Of a stretch of 64,000 nt of DNA, positions 13,484-25,400 are shown piece after piece. Numbering within the stretch: the first letter of the stretch is position 1; each line of letters opens with the position of its first letter. The position numbers were made by a program, and so were the translations under genes. This stretch comes from Syngnathus acus (taxonomy: Eukaryota; Chordata; Actinopteri; Syngnathiformes; Syngnathidae): assembly GCF_901709675.1 (NCBI RefSeq), contig NC_051095.1, forward strand, positions 8,895,956 to 8,959,955. The letters run 5' to 3'. The notes beneath the pieces are model-generated. The model made no database searches. It was not told where the DNA came from and saw only the letters and a list, made by a program, of their open reading frames with translations.

Positions 13484-13600
13484 GGGCGGCACGGTGGGCC
13501 GCTGGTTAGCACATTCGTTTTACAGTTCTGAGTTTACGGGTTCGATTCCAAATGTGGAGTTTGCATGTTCTCCCCTTGCCTGTGTGGGTTTGACATTCCC
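13484..13600 (+). repeat. SINE fragment (tRNA-like head, forward orientation)
   Basis: GGCGGCACGGTGGGCCGCTGG and GGTTAGCAC are followed by an intact Pol III B box GGTTCGATTCC (13539-13549) and the TGTGGAGTTTGCATGTTCTCC block. The 3' half is missing. Confidence 0.8.
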
Positions 13601-15544
13601 ACTCGCCAATGCAGTGGAAGGAAAGCATGAATATTGCTAGTGACGTCAAAAGTCCATCTGAATAAAAGCAGAATCACAGTGACATAGGCGAGCTTCTCGA
13701 TAAAGATCATACTGGGGCGAAAAGCAAATATTCGGATAGCGATTTAGTGCTAGAATGAAACGCTCTGAGGACATAAAAATAACGGCAACGTGGAAGCAAT
13801 TTTTGCTCATTAGGCTTCTATTTGCACTCCAATTTGAATTGTTGGTTCTGCATTTTCCGCCAGAGACGATGAAAGCGTCGCCTTGATGTGGATGGCGCAC
13901 GGCCGCTGTTGTCTCAGTAGTTGAGGGCTTGAACTGTGCACAGGAAAAGCACCGAGTTTTCCAACCTAAGAAACAATGGAAGCACATGAGCACATTTTTG
14001 TGGGCAAACATGCAACTTGTAACTGCTATTTTGAAATTCATCTCGTAAAGATGTCAATTTTTGAGTGTTTCAGATGATCCAAATCAAAGTCTTTTGTCCA
14101 GAAAATGCTGGCAGATGTCAGAGGGTCCAAGCCAAAAAATACAAAGGAGAAAGAAACCTACCAACCAGTCGCAATGGTACACCTCAATTAACAGACTGGA
14201 CAAAAAGATCAAGACTGAGGTCTTTGTTTTTAAACTGACATGATTGTGAGTTAAAAATTGTGTATTTTAGGGGAAAAGTAAAATGACTTTTAAAGTATAT
14301 ATATTTTTCAGATGACTGAATGTCACTTCCGTGGCATTTTTAAATTAAAAAAGAAATAAGAAAGTCACAAAAAAATGACACTTATGTTCTAAAAAAAGAA
14401 AAAACCTTTTGGGGTAAAGCCCTTAAGACTTCATTTTGTGAAGAAAGTGACTTTAATTTGTGATTCTGACTGAAAATGACGTCACATAATTCAAACTCCC
14501 AAAACAGACATTTGAAGCACATTTTTCAAAGAAATTTAAGTCAAACCCAAAGTTTGCAGCATTCAAACTTCAAATGCATCACAAGATGTTTTTTTTTTTT
14601 TACTTGAATCTTGTCATTAGCAGAGAACCTCCCATTTCACACTCCTATTGAAAATCTTCCTTTTTGATTTCAGTTTACTTTGTGTGGCCGTCGCCTGGGG
14701 CAGTTACAGTCCCGCTTGCTCCTCCGTTGAATGCGAATGAGGGTGAGAAGGAAACAAGGTGCATTATGTAGATGAGAGGTAACCAGGCCATTGAGCGACA
14801 ATTAGCATGAGCCTTTTATAAAGACAAAGTGAGAAGATTAAGACTTGAGAACAGATAGCAGGGCATGGGAAAATCCACCACTCAAGTGAACCAATGAGCA
14901 AAACGAAGCACAATGAAGTCATGAAGCTTGTTTTTCATTTTTTTTATTTTATCTCCCCATGCAAAATGAATGTGCTTCACACTCAGCTGCCAAGTTGGAA
15001 CCGCATTCCCGTGTCCTTTTGTTCACGATAGCCTAAAATGGATCTAAAACCTTGAGTCACTTGTGCTTCAAAGCACTACTGTATGTACTCAATTACCAAG
15101 TTGATTCACATTGTGCGCATTTCGATTCTCTGTCATTGTAGTGTCAACCGCGATATTTGCATAGATTCACCCCTGAAGGCATTCTAATGCTGCACACATG
15201 ATCAGCAGCCTCTGTCTGTGCTAACACGTGTGGGGAAGCTGTGTAGATTTGTGTGATTGCGTGTTTGCATTTGTGTGTGTAGTGCGGCCAGCTTCAAGCC
15301 TTTCAACACACATGAAAGCGATCCTCAGGAGCTGTCGGAAGAAAGTTGCGCCTCCCGTCTTATTTGGCCTCTCTTCTAGTTGTAACTTTCAATCTTTGAG
15401 GCTTGAGATGTGGAGGCCAGAATGGCGCAAGCGTTGTCGTCACAAGCTCATGCCGCAGACTCGCCGCGCCACGCCATGTGTTTGTGATGCCCCGTCACAC
15501 TATGCTACTTCAGCAATATTGCGCTCTAATTAGAAGCTACTGAT

Positions 15545-15790
15545 TTACAGTTTGCGCCGGTCAGCTCGGCGCGCCTGTTTGCTGCAGTCTCACTTTTAAA
15601 AAGTTCTCTGCTGCCACGGTTGGCGTCGCTGACGTCGGCAGCGCCGCTTTTAGCCTGCGCCGGACCGCACGTCCGACAAACAATCAGTCATCATCCGCGA
15701 CCACACCAAAACATCGGTTAATGATATTCGACAAGTGTGGCGAAAACTGCTGCGCCAGCAAGAAATTTAGCACACAGCTTTTGGCTTTAC
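15545..15790. promoter_or_regulatory. CpG-dense segment, possible regulatory element
   Basis: About 245 bp with roughly 20 CpG dinucleotides (GCGCC, CTCGGCGCGCC, GACGTCGGCAGCGCCGC) stand out in an AT-rich region. There is no associated gene, TATA box or clear open frame. Confidence 0.3.
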
Positions 15791-18700
15791 TCACTTGCAT
15801 AACATCGTTCACAGATTGTAAACTATTTTAAAAAAAAGAGGCTTCAAACTGTTTACTGCAATTCGCAGGTGAACCTTTTGGGCAATTTGAACCGTGAACT
15901 TATCGAACTGAACACAACCGTATAATTTTGTCTTAAAATGTGCTAGCTAAATGCTAACATGGCAGAGAGCAGTTAACGAATAACGTCTGCAGTATGTAGC
16001 AACCCTTTAAAGGGTTCTATATTGCCGCAAACGTCACACGACCAAAAACCAGAAACCAAGTCATTCGTAATGTTCGCAATGCGGGTCTGAGGTCAATTTC
16101 ATATCAATTTGGGTTGACAGTGATAGGACGGTAAAAGACAAAATGGCAGCGCCCTGAGACAGATGAAAAACGGATGCTTAATTGTGACAAATCTTACATT
16201 GAGTTACATTAAGCCTTTTCCATCATTTTAATTACGCAACGTTGTTTTATGGGAAAACATTATTTGAAACCCTTTGTACAAAAATAGGCCGCACCCTTAA
16301 TATAAACATCATTGTAAATTGTCCACTTTGTTGTTCTAACGGCCATTGGCGCAGCTGTAATGTTGTCTGCAAACAGTCGTATTTCCCCAGTACGTACGTG
16401 TCTACAGGTTGACTCATTACCGGGGACAACAAGGCTTGATTTAAAGGCCTACAAGTCAAGCAGAGCATGCGGCAGGGTGGGAACATTGACACAAGGGCGC
16501 TGCGCAGCTGTTTTTGGAGCTCGCTCAAGCTAAGTGCATCCTGTGTGGAGGTGAAGTGGGTTTACACTGGCATGCGCCGCGTCTCGCGCTGACGTTCAAG
16601 GACGGCCGATTGATGTCACACAATGAGAATGTATTGTTTTTTTTGGATTCGATCGTTTGGGACCATTCAACGCGTACTCGAATAAATCTTCGATTAAGTA
16701 TGCTAATATTGTACCAGCGGCGGTCAGTGCTTTGTCCAATTTTATAGCTACTAATAATGATAATGTGTACCATACAAGTAAACAGAATTTTAGATGAATT
16801 TTGTTTAGTGTTTCAATTTTGTCTCAACATCATATTGGCTTTTATCAAGAAAATATATTTTGATACTTTTTAAAAAAAAAATTAATATTTCATTTCAGTC
16901 ATTAATCCCACAACTAATCAATTATCAAATTAAAGATGTATATTTTGATAATAAAGCAATCGTTTGATACCATGTTTAATTCAAAAAAAGTATTTGCAAA
17001 TATTTGTTTTCATGGAAAAAACATTTTTTCCATTTCGAGATAATTAATTTATGCTTGTGTATTTTTTTCCATTTCGATATAAAAGGATAACTGTTATTTA
17101 TGAATCCTGAACAAGATGATTTTTTCCAGCAATAATTCATCACATGCATGTACTAGTTTATCTCCAAACGTGACACAATCCAAGCCAATAAAATTGCATT
17201 CTTTAGAGCAGTTTTGAGTCTAGAACGAGTGGGTGCACTCAAGCAGACAAGCGATGTGGAAGTCCATTGAAACTAATCGCTGTTGTTTACATGTTGACCC
17301 ACATGAAAAGTAATACGCATGAAAGATACATGACCAGCATGTGTATTATTATTATGCATCCTTTGGGGGGTGGACTCCTCCAGGGTCCCAATTAGCAGTG
17401 TTTCACGGCCGTGCCCTAATTTGATTTAGTCCGATAATTCCAACATTAAGCAACCTTCAAGGACAAATTAGTCATCATTGGTTTGGTATTTCGATCCAGA
17501 ACTCTTTGGAAAGTGCAAAGCTCGCAACAGATGTTGCTAATTTGGCTTGCACTCGCGGATGATGTGTTCACAATGGCTTAACTTGAAAATGGATGGAAAG
17601 ATGATTTCAATGAAATTCAGCATTCCAATTCTATGATTAAAAAGCATAAATAAAGACATATGCTGTTATTTATTTTTACACCCATTAAAATGAGAAGTCC
17701 TTAAAGTGTAAATATCAAATAATTTCCTCCCCTTTAATTGTACACCATGCCCCAATTAATAGCCGTGGTGCTGTTAATACTTTTACTGTGCCTAATTGTG
17801 TCCACGTGTTAGGGTTGACATCCTAACCACAACACGCACAGCCTGTGGAGCAGATGTGGCATCTATAAAGATGACCTTGAAAGGTTTTCAAGCGGAAGTG
17901 ACTTTTAACATTAACCTGAAAGGAATGGGTGATCACATGATGTATATATATACTTTAATATGCACAGTAGTAAATTGTGATCTATATTGCTGTCGCAAGT
18001 ATTTATCTGTAAAGTAAATTACAGGTGTTATTTTTATTGGTCGTATTTTATTTTTGATATATCATTATTTAATATAAGAAATACTGTAGGATGAATGAAC
18101 AATAAATATGATTATAAAACATGAAGTTACCTATGTATAAATTAAGTAAGTAATTATTGTACAAATAGCCACTCTTTTTGTATTCTTCTGAACTGATAAT
18201 TAATTGGCAGTGATGTTGGTAACATGTTAGAAAGTTACACTTTACTCTGGTACATCCATTGTTACAGTATCAACTAATCTAACCCGGATGTGGCTTTTTG
18301 TTTTTTACTGAGGATGAACCTACTTAGATCAAATAAACTGTATATTGTGGCTGTTTTTCAGAGTTGCATCCAAGCTTTGACTCAAGGCAGATTGGATGCA
18401 ATTAGATTGTAAATCCATACAACAGCAGACAAACTCTGCTTTTGATTTACTTGTCAGTCCTCTGGAGAGTTTAAGTAAAGTTTTGTTTACACACCATCCT
18501 TGCTTTTTTTTATAGTCAAATGCGGGACATGTCTTCTCAGTCAGAGCTACATTAAAGGATGGACGGATGAATAAATGCAGACTAAAGGAGGTGCTATAGA
18601 TGTAGCTCATAATCATATATCTTCATAAGCATTTCCCTGGAGAAAGGTGGCGGTTGAACTATTTATTCTGAGAGGCCAATGTCAGCAGCTCCTGTGCCAC

Positions 18701-19535
18701 ATCCTTTCATAAATACTGCTAAAGTCAACATGGAAATCATTTGAACGGCGATTCGACGTTTGATGAAATTTTGCGGCTTCGTAGGAAAACGCTGCGTGAG
18801 ATCTATGGGAAGTTGAAGGGTGCCTCGGTCGCACCTTCAATCATGGGTTGTAAAATCTTCAAAGAGTGTCAGCTGGCAGGATCGTCATATAGTGTGGGAA
18901 ACATTAGCATCTGTATGGTTTTCGGTTGTCGCAAGACATTTTCCAGATTGCATTCTTTTTTCTGATCATGTTCAAATTTGTTCTGCGTAGAACTGGGCTT
19001 GATATTTTGACACAAAGTCCATCTTCAGGTTTCATCAAGTTGGCCATGTATAAAGTCAACATTATTCAAGTCAATATTCAGAATTATTTACACAATTGTT
19101 TGTAACAGACTAGACTAAAGGGGAAGTCGCACCTTTGATTTTTTTCAATTTATTTTTATGATATTACAGTTTTGGTTTACCGTGGCTTTTTAATGTTGCT
19201 TTTTTCCATATTAAAATATTTCTCATATATTTCTTCAAAGTATATAACGTTGTCCAATTGCTGTACAGTTTTTTCTCTCAATTTCCTTTTAATTAATGCT
19301 TTTCTTGTAACATTACAAACTATTCTCACAAATTTCACAGCTATTTTCATCTAATTATAGCCACTCGTCCCATAAAATAAGAGCATTGAAATTCTACAAT
19401 GTTATGGACAAAAGTAAATTTTCTTCAAATATTTTTCTATTTTGCAACTTCCAAATTAGTACTGATCGACTGCACTGACTTTTGTCTAAATGGTTGGCAA
19501 CAAGATCAACAAGCAGCTTTAAATAAATATTTTTT

Positions 19536-19541
19536 TTTATT
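19536..19541 (-). terminator. Candidate fat4 polyadenylation signal
   Basis: The plus-strand TTTATT reads AATAAA on the minus strand, about 1.0 kb after the stop. AT-rich DNA follows. Cleavage would be expected 10-30 bases lower, near 19,505-19,525. This is a sequence match only; such hexamers are common by chance in AT-rich DNA. Confidence 0.4.
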
Positions 19542-20536
19542 ATGTTATTGGCTTTTTACAAGTACAAAGCATACAACATGTTATAGTTTTATAAAAAGTG
19601 GAAAATACTGACATTACATATGTAACACATGTAAAAAATATGTCTTTAAACCTTACTTTCCCCGAAAGTAACAACATACATTTCGGCTTATGAAAAAATA
19701 TCCATAAAAACACAGCTTAAGTAATTTAAGTTAATAAAACGTAAAAAAAAAAACAAGCAACCTTACAACATAATATCAACATAATGGACAAAGACACCAA
19801 TGACAAATGACTCCACGTTTGAATTGTGGGAACAATATACACAGTCGTCGTTTGTCTGTTTGGGTCGTTTAATAAAAAAAAATCCTTCGGTTGTCATCAT
19901 GTTGATTGAAAATCAAAATGGCAAAGCATTTGAAATGCAAACTATACCACCCAAACAAAAAACAAACAACATATTACTCTCCATGCTGTAATCCTCAAAT
20001 GTGTGTAAGGCAGACGACTTGATTCATCGTCACTCTTGGAGCAATTAGCCAGTCTTGTGTGAGAAAACAAAACCCGAGGTGAAAATCGGTGTGTGCTTAC
20101 TTTCACGCAGTGTCTGCAGGTGCGGTCCCTTCAAAACGCACATGCTTTCTTTGCGGTGGAATTAAAAGTCTACGAACAACGTATGAACAGGAGTTTTGTT
20201 TCGTTCAACAGCTGGGAGTGTTAATTTAATGTGCCGTCTTATCTTTCAGGCTGTGAGGGAGAGGCAATATAAGTAATAAGGAACAGAAAGGTTTCAGAGA
20301 GATAACATGTATGGAGGTCAATTGAATTCAGACGTAGGCTTCTTCAAAGGGTGCAAACGACGCAGGACGGAACAGCTGGACGGAGACTGGTATAACCTTT
20401 CCAAGGTGGATTCAGGTGCCGTTGGTACTGCCTTACTGCATTGAAAGTCGTCATTATTTTTCAATTAAAAAAACACATAGTCCCACGTTCTTTTCGGAGA
20501 ACATTGCCATAATCTACAACGTGACAATAAATAGTC
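19536..20536 (-). other. fat4: Probable fat4 3' UTR
   Basis: This AT-rich stretch of about 1 kb follows the stop codon on the minus strand and has no open frame of note. It ends at the first clear poly(A) hexamer found downstream of the stop. The true 3' end could be further downstream, since other AATAAA-like hexamers occur at lower coordinates (for example near 19,150). Confidence 0.45.
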
Positions 20537-22440
20537 TCATACGTATTGTTCCGCTTCTCCTTCATTTAGAATGGTGACTGAGCCATCCCCACTGTTCATT
20601 TCAATGTCCTTTGCAGATGCATTTTCAGGAAGCATTGCTAAGTCCTTGAACACGTCAACATAATGTCCAAAACCGGGACCCCAGCTCAAAAGGTTGTCCC
20701 AGTTGAATGCCCCAGCTGGCGGGCCCAGTTTGTGAGCCAGTGTGTTGTGATACTCAGTAGGCGGCAGCTGGGCCGTGCCAGGACCACCTTCCGCCCGGCG
20801 GGTCGAGTACCGCCTCTGCTTCAGCCTCCCGCTGTAATCTTCATCGTCTGCGTCAGACTCATTGACTTGCGAGAGCTTGGGGACCCGGGAGCTGTAAGAA
20901 ACAGGTTTTTCCCGGTCATACTCCATCTCTGAGCAGGTGAAGGAGTCATGTGAGTCACTCTCTGAAGAGGACTCTGGGGCAGGGATGCCGTCCGCAGGGT
21001 TTCGGACCCGTGAGAGAGGCCGGCGGCAGTCCTCTTCTGAGCTGGAGCGCCCGTGATCGGCGCTGCAGATGCTGGGGTTGCGAGGACGCGGATTGTTTAG
21101 CCGCTCCACTTCCTCGATGGACAGTCCTACGGGGGGGCCCGTCTCCAGGGGAATTTGCTCAATAGGCTGCTTGAGCCGACTCCCCGGGCGGGATGTGTGG
21201 CCATGGCTTGCCATGGTCTGTGGACTCTTGCTGCGCCTCCCCAGCCGGGTGGCGTAGTTGAACATGGGCGGTGGCTGGCACATGTCATTGTGCAGGTCGA
21301 GGGGGCTGCCCTCACGGCGAGCAAGGTTAAGCTCCCTGGTCGGGGTGTTTCTGTAAAAGGAGGTCGGCTTGGTGAATGGGGCCGGGGAATGTCTGGAAAG
21401 ATGGTTCGGCGTGGGACAAGCTGAGTGGGCGTGGCTGAGTGGGGTGGATCTTAGAGCTTGAGTATACTGAGGTTGGTAAGAGTAACTGGTGGCACCGAGT
21501 GGTAAGGGGGACTGCCTTGCAAATCCCAGCGGGCTGTGCCTCTGGATGGAGAATTTGGGAGTGTGGCTTCGGAACTGCTTGTAGTGCTGGATGATGTCTG
21601 CGTCAGACGGTGCAATGCTACTGGCGTTATCAATGTCGTAGTGCTCAATATCGGCCTCTGGACCATTACAAGGGGCACAAGGAGCACTCGGGACTGCCTC
21701 ATTGTTGTGAGGAATGTCAGATTCATCGTAGATCAGATATGGATTCTCCCTCTCAATGATATCCGGCTTGGGATTCCCTTCTGGTTGCTTTCGGACTGTC
21801 ATGTCATCTCCATATGGTGGGATGTTGTCTGGGTCATCGAATGCCACGTTCTCACTCCCCTTCTTCTTTTTCTTTTTCTCCTTGGGTTTCTTCTCCTTGG
21901 AATCCTTTGGCACTTTGGTTTTATTGCGGTCCTTGCAGTGGTTGCACAGGATGAGACTGAGCACAACCAAAGCTAGCACTGTGGCACAGCTACCCACGAT
22001 AGCGGGTACGGCCCAAATAGGGAGAACCATGGCTTCCGTTGCGGGATTTGGACGGCAGATAAAACCACCGTTGTTGGCCGTGTTGCAGGTGGTCCCTTGA
22101 GGGCACTGGACACCCAGGCAGGCCACCTGGGTCTCGCACGTCTTTCCGGTGTAGAACTCAGAGCAGACGCAGGTGAAACCCAAACGGGAGTCTGGCACAC
22201 AGCTCCCGTGGTTCTGACAGGGACTGGAGGCACAGTCGCCTGGTGGGACGCATTGGTATGTGTACCATTGGTTGATGCACATCAGGCCATCCCAGCATGG
22301 GCTACTCTCGCACAAGTTTGGACCTCTGCAACCCATCTTGACTGATGAACTGGTCTTGGTTAACCCAACAAGGCCATGTTCTCCGTTGAAAGGCAGATTC
22401 TCGCCATTATATTTCACGTAGGCCAGGCAGCCATCAAAAC
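20537..22440 (-). CDS. fat4: fat4 last exon: LamG2 end, EGF modules, transmembrane helix, cytoplasmic tail
   Basis: This 1,904-bp terminal exon follows a split glycine codon and ends with TGA at 20539-20537. It encodes the end of LamG2 (FDGCLAYVKYNG), two EGF-type modules (CESSPCWDGL and CASSPCQNHGSC) and a short cysteine-rich stretch before the membrane. The transmembrane segment is at about 21944-22024 (WAVPAIVGSCATVLALVV core) and is followed by a lysine-rich stop-transfer region. The tail of about 468 residues contains ENVAFDDPDNIPPYGDD, NPYLIYDESDI, the block DNASSIAPSDADIIQHY, Ser-rich RSSSEEDCRRPLSR and a C-terminus ending EAEQYV. These blocks are FAT4-specific and are the strongest basis for the gene assignment. 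Confidence 0.97.
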
Positions 22441-25400
22441 CTAGGGACAAAAAATAAAGGAAAATAAACAGCTTTTAGAGGCTAGAAGGGCAAAACCGTT
22501 TTCTGAAGTGATATCAGTACTAATTGAGTGATTTGCTGGGGCTGATGCTTGCTAGCTAATTGGTAGAGAAAAAATACATGCTTAGCTTGTGGATTTACAT
22601 AAAGAAAAATGGAAAGTGTTCTATTAAAAAAAACGAGAGTCTGTTGTCTGAGCTGTTGTAGCTTCCAGACATACATCTGTGTTCGATAACTACGTCTGTA
22701 TGTAATTTAATCTCTGGCTTTGTGTGTTGTCAAAAAACACTGCCTCAGTGATGTTAATATAGTTTTTTTATTATTAAATTAGTTGCAGTGCATATTCAGG
22801 CCATTTTGTGTTTGATCGTAAAACACTGAAGATGCGCTGCACTGCTGAGGTCAGAGTTGACAGTCTGCATGCTCGGAAAAATGCCCTCCCTCAACAAATC
22901 ATGATTTTTACCATATTAGTCTGTGGCATTAGATTCGTTTTCCGTCCCCAGAAAAATGGAAAATTTACTATGCCACATTCCATCTGTCTGGAAATACTCT
23001 GTTTCACCTTTTCCAAAGAGTCCCTAACACAATTTAGGGGATATCTGAACCATTATTTAGGCCAAAACCACAGGAAACAGACAAAAACAACTCCCCCCTT
23101 TACTGATATTTAACAAAGCAACATTTCTTCAACTATTATAAATTCAAAACAGGCACATTTTAGCAGTGTCAAATTTCAATAAATTGGCCACCAAATATGG
23201 ATGGCAATCAGAACAACATTCATGTCTTTGAGTTAACAAAAGTACTGCCTAACACACAAGAGAAATATGTACTTAGGTGTGCTCATGCATAAGAGGCACC
23301 AGGCTCCACTGTAGTACTGCACCAATAATCCAAAAACACCACAATGAGGTCAGATTTGCACTGCAGTTCCAAGTGCCTAATTATGATTTGATGGCAAAAT
23401 CAGAATTTTGGGGACATCCCTAATGTACCATCTTTTGACCATATTTAATAGTCCGTATGTTCACCACAACTTCCATCAAGAGCAGTAGTCAAAGAACCTT
23501 TGTAGAACCTCACCTGCCGCAGTTTTTTGCTGTGCAGGACCAGGCGGGATCCCTCCGAGTGAAATGGTGAGGACGCCAAGACCTCCAAAATCCTGGGTAG
23601 GAAGCTGGATTATGCGGGAGTGGCTGTTGTCCACTTGCATCAAGGTGTTGGAGCTGTTCTTCACCAGCAAAAGGGTGTGCCACAGACCATCAGACAGCAC
23701 CACGTCCCCAATGGTTCGCTCCACTTTGCCTGCCACGCCTGCATCCGAGATGTAGTGGATGTTGCCATTTCTCATCTGAGGGAGGATAACAGAGATTTTG
23801 GCCATCTATCAATTAATTGAGTCTTTCCTTAACTCACAGCGCCCTTCAACATCCTCACATATTTGGCACGCGCCACCTACTGTACAATGCACAAAACATC
23901 AAGCATATTTTGACTTGGTCTCTCCTCACAATCTTGGTTTGAAATGGGTTTTATTCTCAATCAGGGAATTAGTCTCAGTAAGTCTAGAAGTTGTTAAAAC
24001 TCCCCATAGTCTTGGTCTTGACTTAGTTTTAACAGCTGAAGTCTTGGATTTATTTTTAAGGCCTTTCTTTTTACTTGGTCTCAAAGTCTTGGTCATGATT
24101 CTTGGTCAAGTCCTCAAGTAGTGGTTTTGACTTGGCCTCCACTCGTCCAAGTCTTGGTCTTGAATTGGACATAACTTCAAAATCTTGGTCTGGATCCATT
24201 CTTAACTAACTGAACAATTAGTTTTGGTCTTAACTTCTCACAGACTTAAATCTCTTGAGTCTTACTCTTTACTCCTCAAAGTTTTGGTCTCATCATCGCA
24301 AACTCTATTTTAGGAAACTCTTGTGTTGTTGTAGCCCTCCACTCTCCAAAGTCTTAATCTTGTCATAATTTTAACTCCTTAAGGTATTAACTAGGCTTAA
24401 ATTGGGTACAGCATTTTTAATTTTATCTCCAAAAAACATGGTTTTAACATCTGTCTTGTTCTTGATGTAGTCTTAATTCAAGAAGTGGAAAAGTGGATCT
24501 TCTATTTGTCTTTTGACTTAATAATCCATCTGAAAAACACCAACAGAAGTGGATTTTCACATATTGCCGACTCAGTCGTCCTTCTTAATGATTGTTTTGT
24601 TCCTTGGCGCTGATAAGTCAAACTCCAGACTTCCTCCCGTGATCATTTTCAATACTTCAGGGGCATTAACTTCCCTTGGAAAACATTTGATTCCAGAGCT
24701 GCTGTGTTTCATTATTTATAAGTCGGATCAATCTGATGCTGTTTAACTGAAGCAACAGCCTGTTTGCTACTCACATGGATCTCATGCGTGGAAATGGCTG
24801 GTCATACATTTATAGTACTGGACAAGTAGGAGGTGAGAGCAGAGTTTATTTGCTACAATGAGAAAATATCTGTGCTCCTACCTTAACAGTGGTGTAGTTA
24901 CTGTTCTCCTGCACGTGCAGCAATGTGCCACTCTTGCCACGTGTCCTGAACTTGACCTCCAGACGGCTAGGCATGACGGGGTCATGGATCCCGCCCTGCA
25001 ATGACCGCCTTAGCAGGACGTCCCGCTTGGGGCCCTGTTTCAAGGCATAGTCCAGGCGGCCGGTCCCATCCAGGGATAGCGCAGTGTCAGCCGTGATATC
25101 TGCAAAACAGACGGGCCAAAGAATCTTCATCATCTGTTTCATTGTTCAAAGTTCTCCAGTGGCTTTAAATCGTTGCTCACTCTGCAGCTGCTGCGCACTC
25201 ATGTGTCAGTTATTTTCCTTATTCAACAGCCAGAACCACAAATTGGGCCTCCATTTCTCACTCATAATTACAGATACCAAAGCCAAACTGAAGTATGCAG
25301 GCCGTTAAGAGGGTCCCATGTGTCAGTGAGATGAATATTAGTACAGTACACGTGTAACCAAAGTGCCTCAAAGTGTTGCTTGAGTAGACATGGAATGTTG

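Larger units (their letters stand above)
11537..19535. other. Intergenic, no gene supported
   Basis: Besides the SINE head and the local duplication, this stretch contains a CpG-dense segment at about 15,545-15,790 and long AT-rich tracts (16,800-19,600). Open frames are short and unrecognised. Confidence 0.55.

Noticed and set aside
21536-22100. Plus-strand frames of 146 and 114 codons with hydrophobic stretches
   Set aside because: They are antisense shadows of the fat4 transmembrane and cytoplasmic tail exon.
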